A DNA stretch of 15,627 bases from DATCZS01 sp036525795. GTDB lineage: Bacteria > Actinomycetota > Acidimicrobiia > Spongiisociales > ZC4RG35. How positions within the stretch are numbered: the stretch's first letter is position 1; the number at the start of each line of letters is the position of its first letter. A program made the translations under genes and the position numbers. The stretch is taken from contig DATCZS010000066.1 in the NCBI GenBank assembly GCA_036525795.1, positions 1 to 15,627 on the forward strand, written 5' to 3'. The notes under the pieces are model-generated. The model did not search any database and was not told the origin of the DNA. It saw only the letters and a program-made list of their open reading frames with translations. Shown here one piece after another: positions 7,090 to 13,562 of this stretch.

Positions 7090-7406
7090 TGTTCCAGCGT
7101 CGCCCACAGGCCCTGACGGTGGAGCCGGAAGCAGTCGACTTCGGCCTGCTCGCGCGGACCGTCGGTGACGATGGCGCGGCCCTCGTGATGGATCTGGTGA
7201 GTGAGCTTCGACGCCTTGTCCTTCGAGTGGCCGAAGAGCTCCATCAGAACCCAGATGACGTAATCGAAGAGGTTCACCGGGTCGTTCCACACCACGACCT
7301 TCCAGGGCGTGTCGAGGTCGCTCGCCTCGTCGATGTCCGGCTCGATCACGGGGGCTGTGCTCGAAGCCTCGACACGGTGGTCACGGAGTGAGGCCGAGCG
7401 TTCCAT
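7086..7406 (-). CDS. clpS: ATP-dependent Clp protease adaptor ClpS
   Basis: The 106-residue protein ends in a full ClpS domain: PWKVVVWNDPVNLFDYVIWVL, LFGHSKDKASKLTHQIHHEGRAIV and REQAEVDCFRLHRQGLWATLEQ. The NDP and the following Met/His region form the pocket that recognises N-degron residues; ClpS hands such substrates to the ClpA/ClpC unfoldase. About 35 N-terminal residues precede the domain and are acidic and probably flexible, as usual. The frame opens upstream to 7490, but ATG 7406 is preferred because a -10 element, TACGAT, ends only six bases before it, making a leaderless mRNA likely; there is no Shine-Dalgarno. It is the first gene of an operon with DUF2017 and the methyltransferase. 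Confidence 0.93.
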   Translation of the reverse strand: MERSASLRDHRVEASSTAPVIEPDIDEASDLDTPWKVVVWNDPVNLFDYVIWVLMELFGHSKDKASKLTHQIHHEGRAIVTDGPREQAEVDCFRLHRQGLWATLEQ

Positions 7407-7412
7407 GCACCG

Positions 7413-7442
7413 ATCGTATCCACCGGAATCCCCCAGCGACAA
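7413..7442 (-). promoter_or_regulatory. leaderless promoter of the clpS operon
   Basis: On the minus strand TTGTCG (7442-7437) is followed after 18 bases by TACGAT (7418-7413), and ATG starts seven bases further. Transcription would begin at or next to the A of the start codon, the leaderless arrangement common in actinobacteria. The same TACGAT + six bases + ATG layout precedes the lipoprotein gene at 13467. Confidence 0.65.
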
Positions 7443-7516
7443 CGCGAAAACCCGATGACCAGATCGACGCCATTCTTCGTATGTTGGCATTGTTCTACGT
7501 TGTTCTGGAGGGAAGC
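7443..7516 (+). promoter_or_regulatory. upstream region of the small-protein/CpaE-like operon
   Basis: Part of a 110-base divergent gap. It contains a T-rich stretch (about 7472-7506) unlike the GC-rich surroundings, with TACGTT (7496-7501) preceded at 17 bases by TTCTTC, or alternatively TATGTT (7480-7485), as -10 candidates. GGAGGGA (7507-7513) is the clear ribosome site that sets the start at ATG 7517 rather than at the upstream in-frame ATG 7388. Confidence 0.4.
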
Positions 7517-7813
7517 ATGGATTTCGAGCACCCCGATCTGGTCGACCTCGGGCGGCGGCTGCAACGACGGCTGGAGGCGGTGCTGGCGGCCGAGCACCGG
7601 GCGGCGGCAGTCGAGATGCGCCGGACCTCCACGCTCAGGGATCGTCTGATCGAGATCGAGGACCGGGAGTCCCCGGTGGTCGTGTGGACGGTGGGAGGCG
7701 GCCGATTCGAGGGCCACCGGCTGACCATGGCCGGCGACCACGTCGAGATCACCACCACCCGAGGGCGCGCCCTCGTTGCGACGGGTTTCATCGAGGCGAT
7801 CGACACGTGGTGA
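7517..7813 (+). CDS. small protein of unknown function with predicted beta-barrel tail
   Basis: I do not recognise a named family. The 98-residue protein has a charged helical N-terminal half (LGRRLQRRLEAVLAAEHRAAAVEMRR, residues 10-35). The second half, from about residue 51, alternates short strands (PVVVWTVGGGRFEGHRL, AGDHVEITTTRGRALVATGFIEAI), which looks like a small Sm- or SH3-like barrel. No signal peptide or membrane segment. GGAGGGA upstream fixes ATG 7517. Its TGA overlaps the GTG of the CpaE-like gene as GTGA, so the two are almost certainly co-translated. I have an impression that short barrel proteins of this kind sit before CpaE-like genes in other actinobacteria; this is recollection, not verified. 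Confidence 0.75.
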   Translation: MDFEHPDLVDLGRRLQRRLEAVLAAEHRAAAVEMRRTSTLRDRLIEIEDRESPVVVWTVGGGRFEGHRLTMAGDHVEITTTRGRALVATGFIEAIDTW

Positions 7814-8796
7814 GGCCGGCGATTGCGACGGTCACCTCCGTCCGGCCCTGGGAGCGGGAGCTGGCCGAAGCAGCCCGTCGAAGCGGGCTCGTACGGTTGG
7901 TGGCGCGCTGCACCGATCCGGATCAGCTGCACGCCGTCGCCCCGATGTCCGACGCCGTCTTCATCGGGTCCGGGACGCCGTGGCTGACCGTCGAAGGCGT
8001 GCGGGCATTGGCAGCCACGACGACGGTGGTGGCAATCGTCTCCGGCCCGTCCGATCCGATGGTGCGCCTGTTCCGGGCGGCGGGTGTCTCGGAGGTGATC
8101 CCGGAGTCGGCGCCTGTGATGACCGCCCTCACCGCCGCGATCTCCGCCCCCCGCGTCGAGTGTCCACAGCGCCTCACCCCCACGATCACCGTGACCGGAG
8201 CGCGGGGGGCGCCAGGACGAACCGAGGTCGCCCTCGCACTCGGCTGGGCGCTCGGCCCCGCCACGCTGGTCGCCGAACTCGATGTCGATGCGCCCTCGCT
8301 CGGCCTCAGAGCAGGCATCCCTCCCCGGCCGCCGACTGCCGCCACGCCGGACGCCGCCGCGAGTTCCCCGGCCGCCTTCGGGCCGATCTCGCTCTTCGCT
8401 CCTCCCGTCGCCGCGGGACCGCTGCGTTCGTCGATCGTGGCCAACATCGTCGAGGCGGCCCGCCCCCGGTACGACTGGCTCGTCCTCGACACCGGCCCGG
8501 ACCCGGCCCACATCCGCGGGGAGCCGATCGTGGTGTGCGACCCGAGTCCGGTGGGCATCGTGCGGTGTGCGACGTTGCTCGCCGCCTGGACGGCGGCTCC
8601 TCCCCTTCTCGTCGTCAACCGGAGCGACGAAGGCACCGACCTCATCCTCGTCCGTCGCGCCACGGGGCTCGATCCGATCGCGCTCCTCCCCCGTTGCGCC
8701 ACCCCGCACCCAGGCGAGCCCCCTCCGATCGAGATGGTCGATGCGCTCGCTCCCGCCGTGCAGCGCCTGCGTTCGACCCGGGGCTCCGCCGCCTGA
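7810..8796 (+). CDS. CpaE/MinD-like P-loop protein with altered Walker A
   Basis: The 328-residue protein has two parts. An N-terminal receiver-like a/b domain (about 1-118, with SDAVFIGSGTPWLT and TTVVAIVSGPSDPMVRLFRAAGVSEVIP) precedes a MinD/ParA-type domain (about 125-310). The P-loop reads GARGAPGRT (130-138), so the nucleotide-binding Lys is replaced by Arg137 and the signature Lys of deviant Walker A is also Arg. The later motifs LDVDAPSLGLRAGI and YDWLVLDTGP (221-230) are well kept. CpaE-like proteins localise Flp/Tad pilus machinery or affect septum placement, but no tadA/tadB genes follow here. A Pro/Ala-rich stretch near 175-195 may be a flexible loop. GTG 7810 overlaps the preceding stop. 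ATP binding is uncertain; polarity or scaffold function is inference. Confidence 0.78.
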   Translation: MRPAIATVTSVRPWERELAEAARRSGLVRLVARCTDPDQLHAVAPMSDAVFIGSGTPWLTVEGVRALAATTTVVAIVSGPSDPMVRLFRAAGVSEVIPESAPVMTALTAAISAPRVECPQRLTPTITVTGARGAPGRTEVALALGWALGPATLVAELDVDAPSLGLRAGIPPRPPTAATPDAAASSPAAFGPISLFAPPVAAGPLRSSIVANIVEAARPRYDWLVLDTGPDPAHIRGEPIVVCDPSPVGIVRCATLLAAWTAAPPLLVVNRSDEGTDLILVRRATGLDPIALLPRCATPHPGEPPPIEMVDALAPAVQRLRSTRGSAA

Positions 8797-8802
8797 GGCG
8801 GC
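8788..8802 (+). terminator. possible terminator folding around the stop codon
   Basis: GCCGCC (8788-8793), the loop TGA and GGCGGC (8797-8802) form a perfect 6-bp stem whose loop is the stop codon of the CpaE-like gene. A second short stem, GGCCG/CGGCC (8819-8833), follows in the 52-base convergent gap. Neither has a T-tract. Confidence 0.35.
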
Positions 8803-8848
8803 ACCTGCGGGACGGGAGGGCCGGACGACGGCCGACCCCGGCGCCGGA

Positions 8849-9658
8849 TCAGTGGGTTGCCCGGTAGGTGCCGAGGAACCTGAGGTCGGTGAGGGTGACC
8901 GGAGGCGGGTCGAAGACCGCGCTGAGGCCCTCCGGACCGGGCGGGTGCCGGAGATCGACGAAGAACCGGTACCGCCAGGCGGTCTCGGACGGTCGCGACT
9001 CGATGCGAGTGAGATTGGCTCCGCGCAGCCCCAGCTCGGTGAGCGCCAGCGCCAGCGCCCCCGGCTGGTGAAGGGTGTGAAACACCACGGACGTCTTGTC
9101 GGCATCGCCGGCGATCGGCTGTTCGCCGGGCGCCACCACCACGAACCTGGTGGTGTTGTGGTCACGGTCGATGACGTCCCGCATGAGCACCTCGAGCCCG
9201 AGAGGTCCCGCCGCCCGGGCAGGCGCCAGCGCCACTTCCTCGGGGTTGGCGTGCTCGGCCACCATGCGCACCGCGCCGGCGGTGTCGTGTACCGGCACCG
9301 CCTCCCACCCGCGGTGGGTGATGATCGCCTCGGCCTGCGACAGCGCCTCGGGGTGCGACCACACCCGCCTGACTCCGTCGAGCGTCGCGCCGGGAACACC
9401 GAGGAGACAATGCCTCACCTCGACGAGGTGCTCGGCAACGATGTGGACGTTGCCGGGCACGAGGCGATCGAGCACGGGCAGCACGCTTCCCGTCGTCGAG
9501 TTCTCGATCGGCACGACGAGGCGGTCGACCTCGCCGGCCTGGATCGCCTCGAATGCGGCGACGAAGCTGTAGTAGCCGACCCGCTCGTCGGCCGGGAACA
9601 GCTCGGACGACGCCTGGTCCGAATAGGAGTAGGCCTCACCTTGGTATCCGATACGCAT
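8849..9658 (-). CDS. pheA: prephenate dehydratase
   Basis: The 269-residue protein is the monofunctional enzyme that converts prephenate to phenylpyruvate in phenylalanine synthesis. It begins at once with the catalytic domain (MRIGYQGEAYSYSDQA) and has PIENSTTGSV, the active-site NTTRF motif and a C-terminal ACT domain with the phenylalanine-binding ESRP motif in LTRIESRPSE, so feedback inhibition by phenylalanine is expected. There is no chorismate mutase domain. ATG 9658 is chosen because the domain starts there; the frame remains open upstream to 9736. No Shine-Dalgarno is seen; TATCGT (9672-9667) eight bases upstream could be the -10 of a leaderless or very short-leader mRNA. It is divergent from the first esterase gene and not clustered with other aromatic amino-acid genes here. 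Confidence 0.95.
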   Translation of the reverse strand: MRIGYQGEAYSYSDQASSELFPADERVGYYSFVAAFEAIQAGEVDRLVVPIENSTTGSVLPVLDRLVPGNVHIVAEHLVEVRHCLLGVPGATLDGVRRVWSHPEALSQAEAIITHRGWEAVPVHDTAGAVRMVAEHANPEEVALAPARAAGPLGLEVLMRDVIDRDHNTTRFVVVAPGEQPIAGDADKTSVVFHTLHQPGALALALTELGLRGANLTRIESRPSETAWRYRFFVDLRHPPGPEGLSAVFDPPPVTLTDLRFLGTYRATH

Positions 9659-9744
9659 GGATCGCCACGATAGAGCCACGTCGACGTCGAAGGCTCGCCG
9701 GCGAACCAAACCCCGGTGGGCCTTCCTAGCATCCACCCGGTTCC
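9659..9744. promoter_or_regulatory. divergent promoter region, pheA / esterase
   Basis: The 86-base gap contains two TANNNT candidates: TATCGT on the minus strand (9672-9667) for pheA and TAGCAT on the plus strand (9727-9732) for the esterase. Neither has a convincing -35 or a Shine-Dalgarno next to its gene, so both transcripts may be leaderless or nearly so. A CGTCGA repeat lies at 9679-9690. Confidence 0.35.
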
Positions 9745-10761
9745 GTGGACTCCCCCTCCTTCACCCACACCTTCCAATACCGGCCGGGCGATCGGGCCAC
9801 CGCAGTGCGTCTGCGCACGTTCATGCCCGGATTCCCGCCGGCACTCGACTTCACCCACCGCGGCGACGCGTGGTCCCTCGAGCTCGAACTGCCGGCCGAT
9901 GCCCGGCTCGAGTATCGGATCGAGGTCGACGACGGGCGCGGCACCCACTCGATCCTCGATCCGGACAATCCCCGCTCGGCCGCCAACCCCTTCGGGGAGA
10001 ACTCCGTCCACGTCGGGCCGGCGTACCCGTACCCGGACTGGACGACATGTGGTGATCCCCGAGGGGACCTGAGGGAGATCCGGGTCCACTCGCGCCACCT
10101 CGGAGGGCGACGCCATCACGTGATGTACTCCCCGCCGGGGCTCGGCCCCGAGGACCCCGCCCCACTGCTCGTGGTGCACGACGGGTCCGACTACGTCCGA
10201 TATGCCGGTCTCCCGGCATGTCTCGAAGCGATGATCGCCGCCGGGCGGATCCCCCGGCTGCGGGTGCTCGGCCTCAACCCCCGGGTCAGGCACCAGCGCT
10301 ACATCGCTTCGGACCAGCACGCAGATCACGTGGTGGAGGAGGTCATCCCCCACGTCCGTGAACGCGTTTCTGTGTCGAACCGGGTGGCCATCATGGGAGC
10401 GAGTCTCGGTGCCGTCGCCGCATGGCACACCTCGTGGCGTCACCCCGGATTCTTCTCGGCGTTGGTCCTCCAGTCGGGCACGTTCGCCCTGGAGCCGCAT
10501 CCGGAGCTGGACGATCCGATGTACCGGTCGATCAGCCGTTTCATGCGAGCAGCGCTGGAGGATCCGCGCACCGATGCGATGGCGGTGATGCAGTCGTGTG
10601 GACGGTGGGAGAGCCTGATCGACTGGAACCGGACCGTGGCCGCCGCGCTGTCGCCGCGGTCGGCGGCGCACTCCTTCGTCGAGACCTGGACCGGCCACGA
10701 CTGGGGAGCGTGGAGCGGGACCATGGACATCGGCCTCGAGATGGCCTTCGGCGACGGCTGA
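9745..10761 (+). CDS. esterase D/enterochelin-esterase-like hydrolase with N-terminal E-set-like domain
   Basis: The 338-residue protein has an N-terminal domain (about 1-95) resembling the E-set/CBM48-like module of Fes-type esterases, with ADARLEYRIEVDDGRG and DPDNPRSAANPFGENS. An a/b-hydrolase of the putative-esterase family (PF00756 type) follows. The nucleophile elbow is MGASLGA with Ser220, and the likely catalytic His is His318 in GHDWGAW; LLVVHDGSDYVRY is the early strand typical of the family. No signal peptide, so probably cytoplasmic. GTG 9745 has no Shine-Dalgarno but the N-terminal domain begins there; TAGCAT lies 12 bases upstream. It is followed by a hairpin and an ATP-grasp gene. 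The substrate is unknown; siderophore esters, peptides or acylated small molecules are all possible. Confidence 0.85.
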   Translation: MDSPSFTHTFQYRPGDRATAVRLRTFMPGFPPALDFTHRGDAWSLELELPADARLEYRIEVDDGRGTHSILDPDNPRSAANPFGENSVHVGPAYPYPDWTTCGDPRGDLREIRVHSRHLGGRRHHVMYSPPGLGPEDPAPLLVVHDGSDYVRYAGLPACLEAMIAAGRIPRLRVLGLNPRVRHQRYIASDQHADHVVEEVIPHVRERVSVSNRVAIMGASLGAVAAWHTSWRHPGFFSALVLQSGTFALEPHPELDDPMYRSISRFMRAALEDPRTDAMAVMQSCGRWESLIDWNRTVAAALSPRSAAHSFVETWTGHDWGAWSGTMDIGLEMAFGDG

Positions 10762-10774
10762 GGCCGCCGGCGCC

Positions 10775-10803
10775 GGAACCGTCCGGCTGTCCGGCCCGGT
10801 TCC
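10775..10803 (+). terminator. possible terminator between esterase and ATP-grasp genes
   Basis: GGAACCG (10775-10781) and CGGTTCC (10797-10803) form a perfect 7-bp outer stem. Inside, CCGG-CTGT-CCGG can form a second 4-bp stem. It lies 13 bases after the esterase stop, so the esterase and ATP-grasp genes may be separate transcripts. No T-tract. Confidence 0.45.
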
Positions 10804-10840
10804 CACGCGGCCGTGCGGTCTCGGCAATGCCGCGGCCCGT

Positions 10841-10846
10841 TAGCCT
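10841..10846 (+). promoter_or_regulatory. candidate -10 element of the ATP-grasp gene
   Basis: TAGCCT, 11 bases before ATG 10858, fits TANNNT. No ribosome site lies between, so a very short leader or leaderless mRNA is possible. The -35 region is not convincing. Confidence 0.35.
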
Positions 10847-10857
10847 CCCGCCTCAGA

Positions 10858-12117
10858 ATGTCCGACGCCACCCGCCTGATCGGTCTCTCGCTCGGAGCAG
10901 ACCTGTGCTGGCCCATCTTCTACGAGGACATCCTGACCACGCTCGACCCGGTGGTGCAGATCGGCGGCGAGAGGGTGCGCTTCGCATCGGAGCGGGTCAC
11001 CATCGAGCCGTTCGACCTGGCTCAGCCGGTTCGCTACGACGTCCTGCTGGATCGCCTGACCCCCTGGTACCACACGAGTCGCGAGTGGATCAAGAAGGCG
11101 ATCGTCCACGACGACCTCTACGTGCTGAACAACACGTTCACGCTCCAGTCGATGCAGAAGCACACCTCGTACGCAGCGATGATGCGGCTCGGGCTTCCGG
11201 TCCCGCGAACGATGCTCCTTCCTCCCAAGGAGTACGACGAGCTCCCCGATCTGCACATGACCCTGTCGAGCTACGCCAGGATGTTCGACCTCCGGGAGGT
11301 GGGCGAGCGCATCGGCTACCCCGCCTACCTCAAGCCGTACGACGGGGGCGCCTGGCGCGGGGTGTCCCGGATCGAGGGACCCGAGGAGCTGCAGCGGGCG
11401 TACGACCAATCGGGTCGGGAGATCATGCACCTGCAGGAGGCGATCGAACCGTACGACCTCTTCGTCCGCGTCCTGGCGGTCGGGCCCCAGGTCAACGTCA
11501 TGCGGTACGACCCGGCGGCCCCCCTTCACGATCGGTACAAGGTCGACTTCGACTTCGTCGACACAGACGAATGGTCCCTTCTGCACGACATGGTGATGAC
11601 GATCAACACCTTCTTCGGCTGGGACTTCAACTCGGTCGAGGCGATGAGACGGGACGGAGTGTTCCATCCGATCGACTTCGCCAACGCCAATCCGGACTCC
11701 CAGGTCACCAGCCTGCACTTCCACATCCCGTGGCTCGTCAAGGCGAAGATCCGCTGGTCGGTGTACGCCGCCGCCACCCGGCGCCAGGTGCGCCACAACC
11801 CCGACTGGACCCCCTTCTTTCTCGTCGCTGCCGACCGGGACATGACCTATCGCGAGAAGCTGGCGGCCTATGCGGGCATCGCCGCCGAACGGTACGAGAC
11901 GGAACGCTTCGAAGAGTTCTGTTCCCGCCATCTCGGCCGGCTCGACGAGGTGACGTGGGAGTACTTCGCCACCGATCGTGCCAAGGAGGCCGTCAGGCGA
12001 AAGGTCGCCGTGTTGTTCCCCGAGGACGAGGTCGAGCGGTTCACCGAGCACTTCTGGGGTCTGATCCAGTTCTGGCGGAAGACCGAGCGCGATCGCCTCG
12101 ACGAGGGAACCGCGTGA
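10858..12117 (+). CDS. ATP-grasp domain protein (putative carboxylate-amine/thiol ligase)
   Basis: The 419-residue protein is a RimK-like ATP-grasp enzyme. An N-terminal a/b domain (about 1-110, beginning RLIGLSLGADLCWPIFYED) leads to the ATP-binding core. The core has Lys159 in YLKPYDGGAWRGV with its Gly-rich loop, HLQEAIEPYDLFVRVLAVG, and a probable metal-binding strand PIDFANANPD with Asp273, Asn276 and Asn278 in place of the usual Glu-x-Asn. About 110 extra C-terminal residues are helical, with REKLAAYAGIAAERYE and FTEHFWGLIQFWRKTERDR. Such enzymes activate a carboxylate as acyl phosphate and join it to an amine or thiol. ATG 10858 is preferred to the upstream in-frame ATG 10813 because it follows the promoter-like element and precedes the first strand. 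Its stop overlaps the second esterase gene (GTGA). Substrates unknown. Confidence 0.85.
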   Translation: MSDATRLIGLSLGADLCWPIFYEDILTTLDPVVQIGGERVRFASERVTIEPFDLAQPVRYDVLLDRLTPWYHTSREWIKKAIVHDDLYVLNNTFTLQSMQKHTSYAAMMRLGLPVPRTMLLPPKEYDELPDLHMTLSSYARMFDLREVGERIGYPAYLKPYDGGAWRGVSRIEGPEELQRAYDQSGREIMHLQEAIEPYDLFVRVLAVGPQVNVMRYDPAAPLHDRYKVDFDFVDTDEWSLLHDMVMTINTFFGWDFNSVEAMRRDGVFHPIDFANANPDSQVTSLHFHIPWLVKAKIRWSVYAAATRRQVRHNPDWTPFFLVAADRDMTYREKLAAYAGIAAERYETERFEEFCSRHLGRLDEVTWEYFATDRAKEAVRRKVAVLFPEDEVERFTEHFWGLIQFWRKTERDRLDEGTA

Positions 12118-12836
12118 CCGTCTCGGACAGGTGGTACTCCGAGCGTCTCGAGCAGTCGCTCACCCTGGCACGGTGGGGAGAGGTGGGAACCCCTGTGCTG
12201 GTGTTCCCGACGGCCGGAGGCGACGCCCGGGAGATCGAGCGGATGGGCCTGATCGACGCCCTCGGACTCCTCCTGGCGGACGGCCGGATCAAGGTCTACT
12301 CCGTGGACTCGGTCGCCGGCCGCTCATGGCTGGAACGCCGCGATCCGTTGCATTCCGCCTGGCTCCAGAGCCAGTACGACCAGGCGGTGAGATGGGAGGT
12401 GATCCCGGCGATACGCGCCGACTGCGGATCCGACTCGATCGAGGTGATCACCGGCGGCGCTTCGTTCGGGGCGTTCAACGCCGTGGAGCTCCTCTGTCGT
12501 CACCCCGACGCGGTCAAGGCCGCCATCGGCATGAGCGGCACCTACGACCTGACACCATGGCTGGACGGAGCATGGTCAGACGACTTCTACTTCAGCTCGC
12601 CATTGCACTTCCTGCCCGGGCTGGAGGGGCCGGACCTCGACCTGCTCCGCAGCCGCACCGTGGTCCTCGCCACCGGCACGGGTGCCCATGAAGACCCGGG
12701 ACAGTCGTGGTGGATGGCTGAGGTCCTCGGTGCCAAGGGGGTTCCCAACCGAGTCGACAACTGGCCGGGATGGATCCACGACTGGCCCACCTGGCGCACG
12801 ATGCTCCCCGGCTACCTCCACGAGCTGCTGTCGTAG
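12114..12836 (+). CDS. second esterase-family a/b-hydrolase, coupled to the ATP-grasp gene
   Basis: The 240-residue protein is a compact single-domain member of the same putative-esterase family. It has TPVLVFPTAGGDAREIERMG, the nucleophile elbow GGASFGAFNA with Ser117, LCRHPDAVKAAIGMSGTYD, and the likely catalytic His222 in WIHDWPTW. It lacks the N-terminal E-set-like domain of the esterase at 9745 and has no signal peptide. GTG 12114 overlaps the ATP-grasp TGA by four bases, and GAGGGA lies five bases upstream, so the pair is co-translated. That coupling says the two act in one process, for example ligation and release or editing of the same product; which product cannot be told. No flanking biosynthetic genes such as synthetases, P450s or exporters are visible. 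Confidence 0.85.
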   Translation: MTVSDRWYSERLEQSLTLARWGEVGTPVLVFPTAGGDAREIERMGLIDALGLLLADGRIKVYSVDSVAGRSWLERRDPLHSAWLQSQYDQAVRWEVIPAIRADCGSDSIEVITGGASFGAFNAVELLCRHPDAVKAAIGMSGTYDLTPWLDGAWSDDFYFSSPLHFLPGLEGPDLDLLRSRTVVLATGTGAHEDPGQSWWMAEVLGAKGVPNRVDNWPGWIHDWPTWRTMLPGYLHELLS

Positions 12837-12854
12837 GTCCCGGTACCGGGCGAA

Positions 12855-12876
12855 CGCACCCGGCCGCGGCGGTGCG
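12855..12876. terminator. possible bidirectional terminator
   Basis: CGCACC (12855-12860) and GGTGCG (12871-12876) make a 6-bp stem with a GC-rich 10-base loop in the 43-base gap between the convergent esterase and lipoprotein genes. A 12-base perfect palindrome, CCCGGTACCGGG, lies just before it at 12839-12850. No T-tract. Confidence 0.4.
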
Positions 12877-12879
12877 CGC

Positions 12880-13467
12880 TCAGCCGCCGAATCCCAGCGA
12901 CCCGAGGTCGTCCTGACAGGCGATCACAGCGTCCTGGAAGGCCGGGTCGGTGAGCGGTATCCGCTCGAGGGGGAAGGGCGAACCCGTGCCGTCGAACCCG
13001 GGTGAGGGATCGGGGAACTCCGTCACCCCCTCGTCCCGCATGCACTCGGAGAACACCTTGAGCTGTTCGACGATGAGCGCCTGCAGTTCGGGATCGGTGC
13101 TGAGATCGAGCGCTCCCGACTGGGTGAGGATGGAGGCGCAGGTGGCCAACGCCCCCCTCAGCTCGAGACTCGACGGGTCGGCGGCAGCGAAGGCGTCGTC
13201 GAGCATCGGCCGGCCCTGATCGTCCAGGCGGATGTCGGGGACCTCGATTCCCTGATCGCGCATGCAGGCGGTGAACTCGACCGTCGCCGCCTCCGGACCG
13301 AGGGTGACGGTGGCCGTCGTCGTCGTGGTGGGGGCGGTGGTGGTAGTCGTTGCTGCCTGTTCCCCCGCGTCACCGGCCGTTCCAGCCGACTCTCGACTCG
13401 TGGTGCAGGCTGCGCCTGCCACGGCGACCACCAACACCAGCGGCGCGATTCGCCTCATGACCATCAT
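12880..13467 (-). CDS. lipoprotein with two tandem CMRD repeats
   Basis: The 195-residue protein has a lipoprotein-type signal: RR near the start, a hydrophobic stretch and Cys21 in VAGAAC. The lipobox is slightly atypical, with Gly at -3. A Thr-rich linker (40-56) follows. The body consists of two repeats. Each starts CMRDxG (CMRDQGIEVPD from Cys69, CMRDEGVTEFPDP from Cys143) and ends with a Cys in a helix (Cys111, Cys185). The Cys-Cys spacing is 42 in both, suggesting a disulfide per repeat outside the membrane. Actinobacteria carry many lipoproteins with this CMR-x-x-G-PDP signature; their function is unknown to me. ATG 13467 follows a TACGAT -10 element by six bases, so the mRNA is probably leaderless; ATG 13464 and 13458 are alternatives. 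Confidence 0.8.
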   Translation of the reverse strand: MMVMRRIAPLVLVVAVAGAACTTSRESAGTAGDAGEQAATTTTTAPTTTTTATVTLGPEAATVEFTACMRDQGIEVPDIRLDDQGRPMLDDAFAAADPSSLELRGALATCASILTQSGALDLSTDPELQALIVEQLKVFSECMRDEGVTEFPDPSPGFDGTGSPFPLERIPLTDPAFQDAVIACQDDLGSLGFGG

Positions 13468-13473
13468 GCGGGG

Positions 13474-13501
13474 ATCGTATCGACACCTGTCCGGTACGCA
13501 A
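13474..13501 (-). promoter_or_regulatory. leaderless promoter of the lipoprotein gene
   Basis: On the minus strand TTGCGT (13501-13496), a 16-base spacer and TACGAT (13479-13474) precede ATG 13467 by six bases. The -10 and its distance to ATG are identical to those of the clpS promoter. The element lies just after a strong hairpin, so a new transcript starting here makes sense. Confidence 0.5.
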
Positions 13502-13512
13502 TGCCCACCACG

Positions 13513-13544
13513 CGGGAGAGGCGACCCGAAGGCCGCCTCTCCCG
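13513..13544 (-). terminator. strong hairpin, probable terminator of the zinc-ribbon gene
   Basis: CGGGAGAGGCG (13513-13523) and CGCCTCTCCCG (13534-13544) are perfect 11-base complements with a 10-base loop. This is the strongest hairpin in the window, 19 bases downstream of the zinc-ribbon gene's stop on the minus strand and just before the lipoprotein promoter. There is no T-run after it on the minus strand. Confidence 0.6.
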
Positions 13545-13562
13545 TGCCCCAATCGCAGTCGG

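Noticed and set aside
7495..9399. 634-codon minus-strand frame across the CpaE-like operon and part of pheA
   Set aside because: It spans parts of three well-supported genes, and its translation is low-complexity Arg/Gly/Ser-rich sequence.
10422..12113. Long plus-strand open frame running into the second esterase
   Set aside because: Only the part from GTG 12114 has family motifs; upstream it is an out-of-frame reading of the first esterase and ATP-grasp genes.
12839..12850. Palindrome CCCGGTACCGGG as an operator or recombination site
   Set aside because: It lies just after a stop codon in a convergent gap with a further hairpin; a terminator context explains it better, and no recombinase is nearby.
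13310..13360. Short GTC/GGT-rich repeat tract
   Set aside because: It is simply the codon run for the Thr-rich linker of the lipoprotein, not a separate repeat element.
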